Positions 49,313-62,670 of a stretch of DNA of 64,000 bases are shown here, in pieces. Numbering within the stretch: position 1 is the first letter of the stretch; every line of letters begins with the position of its first letter. The stretch covers positions 1,984,501 through 2,048,500 of the forward strand of contig JACYXH010000310.1 of assembly GCA_026745465.1 (NCBI GenBank), in the 5' to 3' direction. The stretch is from Lota lota (lineage: Eukaryota > Chordata > Actinopteri > Gadiformes > Lotidae). The translations under genes were made by a program, and so were the position numbers. The notes beneath the pieces are model-generated. The model saw nothing but the letters and a program-made list of their open reading frames with translations. It searched no databases and was not told the DNA's origin.

Positions 49313-49342
<30 letters not shown>
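49313..49342. repeat. (ATTG)n microsatellite
   Basis: About seven uninterrupted tetranucleotides. Confidence 0.9.
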
Positions 49343-50779
49343 CTGACTGACCTAACCGATCAGTTTACATTCTTTAAAAAAAAGAATATAGTAATATAGT
49401 GTTTTAGGGAGAATGGCAAAAACAAAGGATTTACAAACTGTTATTTTCGTAACAGTGGCATAGATTACTATGTTGACGATCATATAAGAGATTACCAGGT
49501 TTAAAAAAGAAAAGAAAAATGTTTTTGCGTTCACTGGCTCTTTAAGCTTATTTGCATATGTAGTCCCTTGGCAGTTAAAAACAAAGAAAACAAAAACAGT
49601 ACAGGGTAAAGACATACAAGACAAGGGTACAGAGATATACAAAAAATAACCAACAAGACACATAATACCAATCTACACACAATAGCAGATAACAGATGTA
49701 TACATATGAGCTAAAAGCAAGTCATAAACACGATAAGATACAATTCAAGGTCAGTGAGAATAGTGCTAAGCAGCTGTGAACAGACTTGTTGAAGTTCCTT
49801 TGGAAGAGCTGATGGAGCAGCATCCTCAGGTGTTCCACTGATTGGTGGCTTTTAGCGAGTATACACAAAGTCACGTAGTGGAAACACAATTTTGGAACCA
49901 TAAACAATTTTGTAAACCAGACAGACACACATTTGAAAATTGTGTTAAATTTTCAAAGCTCAGTAGTGTGTATTTCTCCAATAGGCATACCCTACAGTGA
50001 TGAAAATGCATTGGCTTTTTAGCTAGAGTTGTTAGACTTTGTTAAGGACTCAAGAGGTGTTAAGGCATGCCCCCAACATATAATGCAATAAAGCCAATGG
50101 GAAAGGACAATGGCATGCAAAGGAAAGCATCACGGCAGACCTTCCATCTCACACACCCACTCTGCAACGCGTTGTGCTGAGCTGGATTTCACCCACGCAT
50201 GCTTTAAGAATTAAGAAAGAACAAGCGAAGAACGTGTAGTTATCAAGCTACAATAGCTAGATAACTACACATGCTTGGCTTGCAGCATGTTACACACAAG
50301 TAGGCTATTCGTGCACCTTACCGTTTTCTGAAGTGGAACTCTGGCCAGTTGATGAAGCGTAATTTGTAAACCTCTGGTATCGTGGTTTGACTCGAAGAGT
50401 GGTAAAGGTGTTTAAAAAACAAACAAACACGTGTTTTATTCAGAGATACAATGTTAACGGACATGCACTCTGGAGGTGGTTAAAGAATTCGGTCTATATT
50501 GGTGTGGGCGAAATGGTAAAGAAGCCACGCCAATGGGATCGGATTTACCCAGGTAAATCTTCAATCTATATGTTGGTAAGGGCGGGATGCTAAAGAAGCC
50601 ACACCTTTAGGGTGTGACTTATCTCAGACCCATACAACTTTGTATGGTGTTGTTGACCACTCCATGTGTAGAAGCAGAAACTAGTCATAACTGGTGTTAG
50701 CACTACAAATATGTGGTCCAATTAGGTACTAATGTTAGCTGTAATATCATGGAATTTGGCATAAAATAAATGTATTTAC

Positions 50780-50910
50780 CGCACAGTGCGCTTTAATAAA
50801 GCGTGAGTGCGACTTATTTAAAGCTCGCGTGCGACTTACAAAAGGTTGAACGCGACTTCCTTAATGTACGCATGCGACTTACTAAAAGGTCAAATGCACC
50901 CGCGCTTTAT
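50780..50910. repeat. Short tandem array built on GTGCGACTTA
   Basis: GCGACTT recurs four times at 21-22 base spacing (50809, 50831, 50852, 50874), bounded by GCGCTTTA on both sides. The surrounding stretch 49343-52175 shows a loose duplication near 50480-50620 and no gene. Confidence 0.6.
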
Positions 50911-52175
50911 ATATATATATATAAAAATACGTCCATGTCACCTCCCAGACTCCGTAAACCCAACGATAGTCCTGTTATTATAACTCTAGTTCTGTCGTTG
51001 TAGGCGTAGCCGTCTAGGCTTCACCTTGTGGGCTTGTCCCGTGCGCGCACTCGCGTGCACTGAACATTTCAGCACCCTAGTGAGCATTCTTCCGTTGAAA
51101 AAACGTTTAAAAGATGTCCATGGTTGGCGTTGAAAAGACGTTCATAAATGGTTCAAAAGTGAACGTTTTTTCACCGGCTTTCTGTGATCATTTAAACGTA
51201 TTAAACGTTCCCATTGAGTCCTACATTCAACCACATATCAGATATTTTCATGTAGTGTACAATTCTTAATTAACTAATGTCTAGATAACCATGTGTATAT
51301 ATATATATATATATTTCTCCCTTCTATTGGTTACACTTCAAGTAGGCTACACTTAACCATGCAACTAGGGCATAAAATAATTATTTATTAAAAACACAGA
51401 AATATATAAACAGTAATTACAACTAACCACACAATAGTATGAACAGTATGAATAAACTAAATCCAACTATTTTCCAACCCTCAAATTATTTTTGAGGCTT
51501 TTTTGCTAATCCAGTGATAGAGATCATTGTGGCCGTTTTGCGGGCATGCATGCTATGCTAATAATCCATGGTACAGTGTACATGGCCTGCTAGAATGCAT
51601 ACAATGTTTGAGTGAATGCTTGGTAACATATGGTTCATGGGAGTTGCTGACTCGCTGATGTGATCGTTCACCTCTGTGTGGCTGGAGGTATTTCCGTTGT
51701 GCAATTATGAACCCGTCCATGCACCTGAACGAAATAGCTCAAGAGCCCAGGGGCCGGGGCCTTGCTTCCCCATGCCGCCATTAAATGAAAGAAATGATCA
51801 TGAAATATCAACAAGACCCTCACTGTGATGCTCATATATCCAATTAATGCAATTCTGTTCAGACCTGGGGATTCTCCGAAGCCTTGCCGAACTTGCATAT
51901 TTACTTGCATATTTATTGAATTTGCTGTGTTTGTTTGAGTATTTGTGCTTCTTCAATCACAATCGGCATTCGCTGGCCCTATCAGAGTGTGATACGTTAC
52001 CGCCTTGGGTGATGAAGCCGAACAGATGAGATTACAACCATCACACAGATTATTGATTTAGAGGGAAATCTAGGAGCTTTTAATTTGAAATCATGTTTTT
52101 TCCATTCTTAATTTAGTATATCTAATTTTAGGAGAACACTTATATACAGTATTCCTACACCTACACCTACACAGG

Positions 52176-52220
52176 CACACACACACACTCACACTCACAC
52201 ACTCACACACATACCACACA

Positions 52221-52275
<55 letters not shown>
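52176..52275. repeat. (AC)n microsatellite
   Basis: ACAC with a few C-T interruptions at the left, then about 50 perfect bases. A G-run at about 52651-52667 follows 380 bases later. Confidence 0.9.
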
Positions 52276-53760
52276 TACCCTCACTCTGTTCACTGTTTGA
52301 GGAGAAAAGGGGGTTGGGAAATGTATATTTCGCTGGCAGTGGGACCATAGTGGTGTGTAGCCACAGGTGAAGTTGGATCTCACAGGAAATATTGTCTCAC
52401 CCCAGAGGGCAGTCCTCTCCATTCAAAAGATGAAATGTAGAAATATAGATGCATAGAGCAGGGCTGAATGAGAAGGAACAATAATCATCCTTCATTCTGC
52501 CTCCCTCTGCCACCACCGCCACTGGGGTGTGAGAGTAAAATAAATGAACAAAATGTCATTAATATTAATCAGAATGTTGAGTTTTCTGGGTGGGGCAGAG
52601 TCATGGCTGCCGCACCCTTTTGTCTGTTGTATTTGTCAAAAGGGTGGGGGTGGGGGGGGGGGGGGGGTTGATGGAGGGGTTGAATAGAGAAGATTGAGAT
52701 AAGAAGAAGATACACATATTACAAATATATTCATGGAATATTACAACATAGTCATAAAAACACTTGACGAGATCGTTTGAACAGACGTCACACACACACG
52801 CACACACATTTTGCTTAAGCACAGCCACCATTTTAACTGCTCATGCATCTGCTAGTTACCATTGGCAGCCCATTTATATTTTATATTGTTAGAATAAGAG
52901 GTCATGTATTATTGCATTTATGCTTATTCTTTGGATATATATATATATATATATTAGTAAAATAAAGCATCATTATTTTACTATGTTTTTTATATCACTC
53001 AAAAATAATGCTTTCATCATTATCAGTACAATATAAATGAAAAAATAACCATCCATCAAATTTGTAATGCCTACATTTTATGGCACAGTGAGTTTTTCGC
53101 CAATGGTAAATAATTGAAATAAAGGTACATGAGTTACAACTCTCTGCAATATTGATAAAACACTGCTCTCTGGCCACATTGTTCAATAAATGAGTGCAGT
53201 GCCTATTCATTTAATAAATAATGCATTGTTAAAATTGCCAACTGGCCATTAACAAGTTTTTAAAAAGCTTTTGAGTCGCTTTTGGGGGAAAACCGTCTTG
53301 CTACATTCACTAATGTCCCTGTTTTTACCAGGTTGTTTTAACCCTTGGTAATAGTTATACTGTAAGTTATAAGGGTTGGTATTAATGTCCCTCCTTTGGT
53401 GTTTGTGTTTAATGTGTGTGTGTGGTCCCTGCTGATTGGCTGGCTAGTTGGTAGCTAGGTTTAAATATCAGAAGTGGACCACACCTATTTGGCCTCTCCC
53501 TGCTCAGCCACAACGTTCAGTTTCAGTTTGGTTCAGTTCGAATTAAAATAAATTACTTCTTCGTCCTCTGCATTCAACACCTATTTGGATGTCTATATTA
53601 GTGAGAAGCTGATAAGGGAAGGGACAACATCCATGTTACTGGCAGGTTCCCCTAGGCCGACTGTAACATAACGGGGGCTTGTACGTCTTCTACCCCGATA
53701 TCTTCAAAGCCAGAGCGGCCTACCATCATCAACATCAGGTCTACTCTTCATTCGCCCCCT

Positions 53761-53935
53761 ACCCTTCCCTGTGAGGCCTTGGTGGCCCACTATACCCTTC
53801 CCTGTGAGGCCTTGGTGGCTCACTAGACCCTTTCCTGTGAGGCCTTGGTGGCCCACTAGACCCTTCCCTGTGAGGCCTTGGTGGCCCACTGAACCCTTCC
53901 CTGACAGGCCTCGGTGACCCACTTGACCCTTCCCT
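53761..53935. repeat. 33-bp minisatellite, about 5.3 copies
   Basis: The unit starts ACCCTTCCCTGTGAGGCCTT; copies begin every 33 bases from 53761, the last two diverged. The minus strand stays open as an 11-residue repeat (GHQGLTGKGLV). No splice or gene context was found. Confidence 0.85.
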
Positions 53936-54049
53936 ATATAAACATATCCTCACTGTTGCATTGAGGGTGTATCTGAGAGAGTCCTGAACATGAATCGAAA
54001 CTAGGCTCTTTAGTCAGATGTCTGTTCCTTTGATTTATTACTATTGAAT

Positions 54050-54130
54050 CATGTAGCAGATGCTTTTAGCCAAAGCAACTTACAGTGAATAGGTTACAGA
54101 GGGCACATTGCCCATGGATGGCTACAGGTA
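54050..54130 (-). mobile_element. Truncated SINE tail
   Basis: GTAGCAGATGCTTTTAGCCA and AAGCAACTTACA match the inverted SINE tail; the tRNA-like head is missing. Confidence 0.6.
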
Positions 54131-55923
54131 GATTGCAGACACTAGAGACACAATTATTTTAATCGAATCTTTAATTATTTAATATAATGCCACTGGTTTG
54201 GAAAATGTGCTGGACAGTACAGTATACATTTGGCCTAAAGGGCTTATACATCAGAATGCATCATGGGATTTTTTGTTGCATGCCTCGACATGGTTGTAGT
54301 AATGTAAAATCCTAAATAAACGTTAATTTACCGTGACCTAGGCTAATGAAAACGTTGTTTTGCCATGTCTCGCATGAGAAACGCCGTGGCAGTTTCAAAC
54401 ACGACAATGTATCCCCATAATAATGACAAATAATTTCACGATTAATTACTAAACAATGACAAAAAATTACATTGCTAGCATAACATTCATATGCTTCCAA
54501 AAACCGAGGCAAGATTTTTTAACAAACCAAGCAATAATTGGATGAAATCGCAATAGTTTGAGGGATTCAGAAACATGTGTGTGCGCAATTGATGGTTTTC
54601 CTTCAAGTCTTCCTTTAAGTGAGATAGAAATAAAGATTGCGTTCCTTTAGTGCCATCTGTTGGCGATAAGAGGATGTAATACGCTTAGACATTGAAAAAC
54701 TAATCGGAATAAACACACAAACTGTAAACTGTATAAACCGCTTGGTTTTGAAAACAGCCCCAAATGCGAAAGGCTATTAAAATAGAATCGACCTAGGCCT
54801 ACTGCTGCAAAAAGGAAGAAAGATAATGTTTCTCCTCCTTTTACCACGATGTTGCTTGTATTAACAACCTGGCAGTTAAATTCCAATAAATACGACACAA
54901 ATGTAACACCCGTTAACGTTTAAAGCCAACCGAGTTCCTTCGAAATATACGCTGATTGGAAATGGATGATTCAAACAAAGATATCAATATTTGTATGCCT
55001 ACATAGGCCTATCACCACATTTTCGGGCAACAATATAATAAGCGGCTTTTCATACAGATGCAATCCAGAAATGTTGACACGTTGCACACTGAGCACGTTT
55101 ATTAGCCAACGATAATGTGTTCAAATGGACTCAAGAGTATCAGACGAACAGTTGTTGGCCCGTATTTTAGGTTACAGCATACAACGACGTGCTTAGGTCA
55201 CAAGTGTGTAGGCCTACGGAGTGACGATCACACGCAAATGCGTGTTCGCACAGACGGAATGGGAAATAGCGCCACAGAACTGCAGCAGTAGAGATTTGAA
55301 TGAAAGGTACGGGCTTAGGCTACTGATCTTGTAACGATTCATAACAGTTGTAGTTCTATAAGGATATAATTCAAATGTGTATAGGTGTAGGCCTCGTTCA
55401 GGGGCGGGTATGCCTCCGATCTGTAGATGCTATGGTGTACAAAGTGTATCATTGAAAGTCCGAAACTGACGCACCGCCCACAATTGTCTTTGTCATACGT
55501 GAACTGAACATATGACCAGTTACTGTATGCTCCGGTATCCGGTATGCCGTAACATGATCTGTATTCTTTCCTCTAGAAACGTTATGTCGTCTGTACCTTG
55601 TGGTTCATTTAATATGTTGAACTGCCACAATATTCAGTTAATCTGAGACCCAGATAAAGCCAATCAAAGAGGCTCGGGTAACACACACTTGGCCAAAGCA
55701 AGTAAAGCCCAGGTCAAATTCAATTAAACCTTTCTAACTTGTGATATTTCACTAGTGTGATATTTAAACACCACACTGTCGACCAATCTTCACATGGTCC
55801 AGTACAAACACCACTTTGGTGTTCTTACTTTGGTGTTTGTACTTTGTCACTCATTTCTCTCTCTCACTCACTCTCACTCTCCCTTTCTCTCTCTCCCTTT
55901 CTCTCTCTCCCTCCCCCTTGCAG
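54131..55923. other. 5' flank of SLC37A4
   Basis: No other gene is seen. A donor-like site near 55306 (GAAAG then GTACGG) could end a first untranslated exon of SLC37A4, and a CT-rich polypyrimidine stretch at 55855-55920 leads into the acceptor CTTGCAG at 55917-55923. Confidence 0.4.
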
Positions 55924-55965
55924 ATGCCAAAGGACTCGAGTACCACACTGAGGAAGGGACTTTGA
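55924..55965 (+). CDS. Short upstream ORF in the SLC37A4 leader
   Basis: If the exon starts at the CTTGCAG acceptor, it opens directly with ATG and a 13-codon frame (MPKDSSTTLRKGL, stop TGA at 55963-55965), 68 bases before the SLC37A4 start. Such a frame could reduce translation of the main ORF. Translation is not shown. Confidence 0.3.
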   Translation: MPKDSSTTLRKGL

Positions 55966-56033
55966 TTTTTTTTTGGTACACAGTGGCAGTACCTGTTGTT
56001 CTCTAACCCTACACAAGCAATACGACTGGAATA

Positions 56034-56189
56034 ATGGGCTCCACTGGATATGGCTACTACAGGGTCACCATCTTTGTCTGCATGTTCATTGGATACTCGC
56101 TATACTTCTTCAACAGGAAGACCTTTTCCTTTGTCATGCCTTCTGTGATGGAAGAAATCAAACTTGACAAGGATGACCTGGGTATGACG

Positions 56190-56239
<50 letters not shown>

Positions 56240-59200
56240 CTTGAAATAACATAAAATCATCTGTGGTATGTTAAGGATTGTCAGGTCTTATTTCCTGAAA
56301 TAATACTCCATGCATTTTGAAAATTTCTAAGTATTTATGATGTGCTTAGGTATTGTCAAACGTTAACCGATGCTAAGCTAGCAGCAGAGCTGAAACAGCT
56401 GTCATTGTTTCTCAATAGGGTTTTATGTTGATATCGGTATCTGAGATCATACATCAAAATGTACTACAGTGTTAAAAGGTATTACATGGCTCATGTTTGC
56501 TGTGTGTGTGGGTGTGTGTGTGTGTGCGCGCGTGCATGCAGGACTGATCACTAGCAGCCAGACCATGGCCTACGCCATCAGTAAGTTCATCAGCGGCGTT
56601 CTGTCGGACCAGATCAGCGCCCGCTGGCTCTTCTCCATCGGCCTCTTCGTGGTGGGGGGTATCAATGTGGTCTTCTCCTGGTCCTCAACCGTGGCCATGT
56701 TCTCCCTGCTGTGGTTCATCAATGGCCTGGGACAGGGCTGTGGCTGGCCCCCCTGTGGGAAGGTCCTCCGCAAGGTAGGCGTTAGAGAACTGCGGTTATA
56801 TTCGAGAAAGCAGAAGATGAGGAAAATCAGGCTGTGCCTCCACCACCATTAGCACTACTTGCTATTAAGTCCTTTAGCAGATGCTTTTATCCAAAGCCAC
56901 ACTGTCAATTCAGATGCATGTGCAGAAAGGGGTAAGCATTATGCACATTATGCACAAGGATGATTGCAGGTATGCAGATATGGGGGATCGAACCTAGTAA
57001 CTTTGGGCTGGGAGTCGAACACCTTAGCCACTACGCTATCTTCCCCTGAGTTCATACAGTATCACTGTCTCTCACTAGACACTTCCAGTGGGAAACCAAT
57101 TTGAGAACAGGCCATATATTCGGCCCAATAGGACAAGGAATACATGGAAAAGACAGAGTTTCTCTCAGCGTCTGCACCCGTCAGAGGAACTGTACTGCAC
57201 ACATGCGTATGTTGATTATGATACTCCACTACTTTGTGTTGGGATTGCCTTATGTGTTGGAGAAAGAGTACACATTCCATCAGTTGGTTTTGGGTACTGT
57301 TCCAAATTGGGAGTGAAGAATCCTACCCCCTGCTTTCAGGTAGGGGGAGGAATTGACCTTTGTTGACCTTTTGAACTGGAGATGGTCCAGAGCAGATGGT
57401 GGGCATGGATGGCAAAACAAAATGCATAGATTTTTCCATGTACAATGTAACGTTATTGTCCCAATGGATTAACACTGATATAATAGTGACTGTATGTTTG
57501 TGGCTTTTAAACGACGAAATTTCCTCAGTGTAGTGGTCCACTCTGTTGAAGGGAATTAACTTTTTGGTAGTTTTTCTTTTTAGCTTTCTTCAAAATTGAT
57601 TAAAGTACATTTTCTTTATGCTTTATAAAATATTCTGAATATTCTATTCTATTGAAAAAAAATGTGTGGCTCTATTTGGTGTAAAAATAAATATTAAGCT
57701 AGCATATCTCAACTGTGTTAATTTTCAACAAGCTAAATTTAGTCTTTTACTCTAGTGACACATCTCAATTCCTCCTACTCTGCACTACACCTTGCAGGGT
57801 GCCACTAGAGAGGCTGTCAAAGTGTTAAAGTTTAAGTTTGGAGGAACAGAAATAGGCCTTGGCATGTGACCTGTGGGCTAGGGAGTAGGCTACAAGCAAA
57901 GAGGATCAGATTACAGGAGGACACTTCCGGTTATAGCAACAACTTCAAAAGATCTTCAACTTAAATCAACAGTTTTCCTCTTTGTGGCAGAAAGCAGCAA
58001 TCGTTAAGTTTATCTTGCCACAGTCTCACCCATCGTTTGGTTTCAAGCTTGCCTGGTTCCAGCACCTGAATCCCCAACCACTTTTAATAAAATGTCAGCA
58101 ATTCGGGGTCTGGTGTCGTTTGCTTGAGTTAACTCCGGTCACGTCAGCTCGGGTAACCAGCGTCTTGTAGGTCGGCCTTGAACAACATATGCTGTTGGAA
58201 TCTGTGTGACCATAGTGATGACACGGCGAGTCTGGGAGCGAAAGTTTGGATTCTGCCTCCAAAATCTTTTTTAAAGTCTTTGGATTTTGCTGTTGAAGAT
58301 GTTTTGAAAAAACTCCCAGAAATATTGGTTCTCAAATCAAAAACAGAGAGCCATGTTACTTGCGCAATCGTAATCCGCTAAGTGTTCGGTTAGGTGGAAG
58401 CGACCCCGCCCAGTCTCTGAAAAGGACTCTGACGGAAGAAACTTCAGACTGCAGAATGAAATGAAACGCAATAGAAATTCAGGATGATTATCAAGCTAGT
58501 GTCAGGCACCAATAGCAGGTGAATCAACCAGCGTATGGTTAACAACTTGCATGCCAAGCTCTGAGTAGAGTCTCAAGTTACTGGTGCCAGAGGGTTGTCA
58601 AAGGCCAGAATAATATCAACACTATTTTCAGGCATGCAACCAACTCAGCATAAAGTCCTTCACGTAACAACCATAAACCTGACCCCGGTACTAGAAGACG
58701 AACAGGGGTGTGACACAAGCACACACACTCCTCTGAAACAATGTTCCTAATGACCTAATATGTTGCATTTCTCCTAATGGTGACCTGAACACAGACCAAA
58801 TGTAGCCTAGTTTCCTCTTGAGTTTGGAGTAAATATGAATCTATTGACTTTGGTATTCTTAAGGGGTCAATTATTATTTACATTTCATTGAATTACCATT
58901 CAAATTAATAATTAAAAAGGTCATAAGATTGCTTAAAAAAAGAAAGAATTTGAGGGTGGTTGATAATGTCCTAACCCCTACCCTGCATCTGAATTCACTC
59001 TAAGTCGCTTTGGATAAACGCACATGCCAAATGAAAAAATCATAATGTCTGATTGCTATAGCTCTACTGCTATATACATTTAAATATTTCATGCTTTTTT
59101 GCCACAACAAAAAATTGCCACAACAAAAAACCTCTCTCCACGTGTCATTTATGGTCCAGTGGTTCGAGCCGTCCCAGTTTGGTACGTATTGGTCAGTGCT

Positions 59201-61732
59201 GTCCTGCAGCATGAACCTGGCCGGCAGCCTGGGCCCGCTCATGGCCACTGTGCTGCTCCAGTACTACAACTGGAGGACCATCCTGTCCGCCTCCGGCATC
59301 TTCTGCGCTGCTTTCTCGTTCGTGTGCATAGCGTTCATCAAGAACGAGCCCACAGATGTGGGCCTGCCCGCCATTGAAGCGGCGAAGAAGAAAGGAGCGA
59401 AAGGGAGGTAAGGAAAATGGGGAAGGCCATTGCGCTTCTTTTTCTATATTATATCTAACTTCATGAAGTGGAGACAGTTGCCGTGGTATTGGTCATTTGA
59501 AAAACGTACCAATTGGATAACTGTTGGCCTATTGTTAGCATCTCACCTTACTACAGTTTATTCTTCCTACAGTGTTCTACCATAGATAAACCCAATCTTT
59601 CTCTTCAGATTATTGCATTTCACTGTTTAATATAACAACGTATATGTGGTATCACATGCGTTGCCATTCGTCACCATATTTCTTTTATTCTCCATTTTGA
59701 AAAGGAAACAACGACAGCACACTCCGAGAGTTCCTCATGTCCCCATTCCTGTGGGTGCTGTCCCTGGGCTACATGGTGGTGTTTGGGGTGAAGACGGCTG
59801 CCACCGACTGGGGACAGCTCTTCCTCATCCAGGAGAAGGGCCAGTCGGTTCTCATGGGTCCGTTATTTTAGGTCATATCTGATGGTCATGCCTTTTTTCA
59901 TATTTTAATAAATTGTATTTATTTATTTTTCGTTCTTATCATTGTTTCATTTTTTTTTTTACTCTATATTGACAAGTATCTTTTCAAGCTACTCAAAGAA
60001 ATGTAACATAATAGACTGTATAAAATAGCTGAACATCGATGCAATTCTAAATATCATCGTAAGAATATGTGCCAGTTAAAACATTGAAAAACATGATTAT
60101 TACTCTTCTTAATGGTTCTTGTCTAGCCTGGCTGGGTCTCTGTGTCTCTGAGGCTGTTGACTGGTTTGCTAACAGGCAGTTCCTACATGAGTGCGCTGGA
60201 GGTGGGGGGCTTCGTTGGCAGCCTAGCTTCGGGGTTCCTCTCTGACCGAGCCGTGGCCAGGGTGAGTGACAGTCCAGGGCTTGACCAACCCTCCACACGG
60301 ACAGCTGTTAGTCTCTGTATCGCACACTGCACTAGATCCTAAAAGGTTCTTACAACGAAGCAATTGGAGCTTCTCTTCACCTCCTCTAATTTGGCCTTCA
60401 AACTTTTGAATGGCTTACACATTTTCGGTTAATTGATTCAAAGCTTGGCATTTGATGTGATATCATATATCACTATAAATGTTTAAATGAACATAAAATA
60501 AACCATATTTGATTGACATCATGCGCTTTTGACCGACAACTCTTCCATTTTTTGGCAAATGTCAAAGCCAGCTTGTAACATGTCATGGCAGTGCTTTCCC
60601 GTTTGGGGGTGCTGTTTAGTATGAACATGTCTCTAATCTCCACTCCAGTTACAAAACTGTTGTTCGGTATTAACTGTGTATTGGGTGCTAATAGGAACTG
60701 CTATAATTAAAAATGTTGCGGTATTCTCCTGCATAATCTCAACTTTCCTCCATTTCTATTTCTCTCTCGCCCTGCTTGACAGCAAGGTCTGGGTACCCAC
60801 GGGAACCCTCGCCATGGCCTGCTCCTCCTCATGATGTCTGGCATGTACGTGTCCATGTACCTTTTTAGAGTCACCGTCACAGCCAAGGTCCCTGAGGTAA
60901 TCTGAGCACTCCAATTCATACCTTCAGATTTACATTACCATCACCATCACCATTATTCGTGGGGGTCAATGAATGACAGCAAGTGTTTGGTGTTGTTCTT
61001 CAGGAGGCCCCTCTTTGGCTCCAAGCCCTTCACCCCATCTCAGTTTTGATTGGCCTGTCGGAGAAGGAGGTATGCTCATAAAACGTCCTGGTTTAAAGTA
61101 CAATTAACCACCAGTATCCTTATCTTCGAAATTATGAGCGACAATTGACCCCTATGTTGTATTTTATTTAATTCCCCACAGATCTGGATCCTGTTCCTCG
61201 GTGCTTTGTTTGGTTTCTCTTCTTATGGACCAATAGCTCTCTTCGGCGTGATAGCCAGTGAGAGTGCTCCGTCAAACTTCTGTGGAACGTCTCATGCTGT
61301 TGTAGCTCTAATGGCTAACGGTAAGCCTTCCTATTTCACCCATCATTCCGAGGCTTTTTTATCCAAAGGTGAGTTGCAGTACATGGCGTGCTGATGAAGG
61401 TCATTCAAGACGAGCAAGTAGGGGCTTGTTGTTCAAGGATGCTCAACGGTAGTTTGGGGTAGTTGGGGATTAAACCTTTCAGCCAGGGGTGGAACACTTA
61501 GTTTATCTACAAGACACATTTATATTTAATTCTATAAATATATTCTACATATGTTTTGTCCACAGTTGGTGCTTTTGTGGCCGGACTCCCGTTCAGCACC
61601 ATTGCCAAAAAGCACAGCTGGAACATGGCCTTCTGGGTAGCTGAGGTGGCAATGGCCGCCGCCACTGTCTGTTTCTTCCTTATGCGTAACATGCGTACCA
61701 AAATGGGACGGATCGCAGAGAAAATGGACTGA
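56034..61732 (+). CDS. slc37a4: SLC37A4, ER glucose-6-phosphate transporter (G6PT)
   Basis: Nine coding exons: 56034-56181, 56542-56774, 59160-59407, 59718-59857, 60176-60261, 60783-60896, 61004-61069, 61182-61320 and 61566-61732, about 453 residues with every exon included. It exchanges cytosolic glucose-6-phosphate for phosphate across the ER membrane and works with glucose-6-phosphatase; loss in humans causes glycogen storage disease Ib. Conserved pieces include [20 protein letters not shown] (with the essential Arg of human R28), [91 protein letters not shown] and [21 protein letters not shown], in a major-facilitator fold. The acceptor of exon 4 is CGACAG at 59717; the nearer AAAAG at about 59704 would shift the frame. 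Exon 61004-61069 is exactly 66 bases and matches the optional exon of mammalian SLC37A4. The C-terminus EKMD lacks the KKXX signal of the human protein. Confidence 0.96.
56189..56238. repeat. (TTG)n microsatellite in SLC37A4 intron 1
   Basis: About 16 uninterrupted TTG triplets just after the first coding exon. Confidence 0.95.
56869..57048 (-). mobile_element. tRNA-derived SINE in SLC37A4 intron 2
   Basis: On plus it runs from CCTTTAGCAGATGCTTTTAT (inverted tail) to a stretch with GGGGATCGAACC and CCTTAGCCACTACGCTA, the inverted tRNA-like B and A boxes. Near full length. Confidence 0.75.
58960..59033 (+). mobile_element. Truncated SINE tail in SLC37A4 intron 2
   Basis: CTAAGTCGCTTTGGATAAAC followed by GCACATGCCAAATG is the sense-orientation SINE tail. 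The rest of this 2.4-kb intron holds nothing else I can support. Confidence 0.65.
61348..61500 (-). mobile_element. Degraded SINE in SLC37A4 intron 8
   Basis: Inverted tail (TTTTTTATCCAAAGG) followed by TTCAAGGATGCTCAACGG and a weak tRNA-like end, parallel to the copies at 18.7 and 56.9 kb. Confidence 0.55.
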
Positions 61733-61920
61733 TGTTTTTCTTGGGTACGTTTTCTGACTCCCCATTCTGCAAGCAGAAGCTTGGACTGCTGACTGCAAAA
61801 CAACTCCGAAAGAACCAACCACTGCATCTTTGGACGACTCATCCCCAGAAACCTTTTCAGATCTTATCTTCGTATTTGAAGACCTTGATTTTTCTGAGCC
61901 AATAGTAATTATATGTTGTT

Positions 61921-61926
61921 AATAAA
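61921..61926 (+). terminator. Poly(A) signal of SLC37A4
   Basis: AATAAA 190 bases after the stop codon. Confidence 0.6.
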
Positions 61927-62664
61927 CAATTCACAGTTCTAGATAGTAAACAACAGTTGCAATAGCCACATGAAACAACTTACAAGTTATAACCAGTGTA
62001 GTGACTGCAGGTTAATCTGTTGTGCATCCAGTTGCTGGATGTTTGATCACTTTATATATAAAAAAAAAGATGTAAACAGGAAGCTAGTTTGGTGGAGTTA
62101 ATACACTGAATGTGCCATTTATTGCTTAGTATACTTTCAGTGATATATTTTCTTTAAGTTAGTGTTTACTGAAGATGTTACTTTTTTTTAATAACATCTA
62201 CATATATGGGTTCGTTTGTGTATCATTTGACTTACATATATACCTCATTCATTCTTTAAAAAAATATTCTGAAAACAAGTTATTTTTGTACACCACCATA
62301 TTGTATTAAAAACAGTAACAGAACCGTCTTCAACAGAATGTTTTAACATTGCCTTTGTACATTTAGTACGAGATGTAGGATTTCGAATAACTGGTATGTT
62401 GCTGTCAAGAAGCACTCTAAAATCATGTCAGCCACGAGGAAACTGTGCTCTAAGCAAATATTCCACAAAACAAATAACTTAATTCAATAATCTATATTTA
62501 ATTTTTTTTATATATATATATATATATAAATGGGACATGCAGAAAATGCAATGTAAAATATATACAATTGCAGCCCTTTGTATAGTCTATCATCTACTCT
62601 AGTGTATGCATTTAGTTTTCCGCAACTGATTCCAAAAAAGCATAGACCAACCACATTTTTTCTG

Positions 62665-62670
62665 TTTATT
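62665..62670 (-). terminator. Poly(A) signal candidate of the HMGN-like gene
   Basis: TTTATT on plus (AATAAA on minus), giving an untranslated region of about 870 bases (62671-63534), typical in length for HMGN mRNAs. Between 61927 and 62664 only AT-rich sequence is seen. Confidence 0.45.

Noticed and set aside
50234..50270. Inverted repeat GTGTAGTTATC as a hairpin RNA
   Set aside because: Only 11 pairing bases with a 15-base loop; weak compared with the other palindromes.
59702..59717. SLC37A4 exon 4 starting after AAAAG near 59704
   Set aside because: That acceptor breaks the frame; the acceptor ending at 59717 restores the conserved [13 protein letters not shown] frame.
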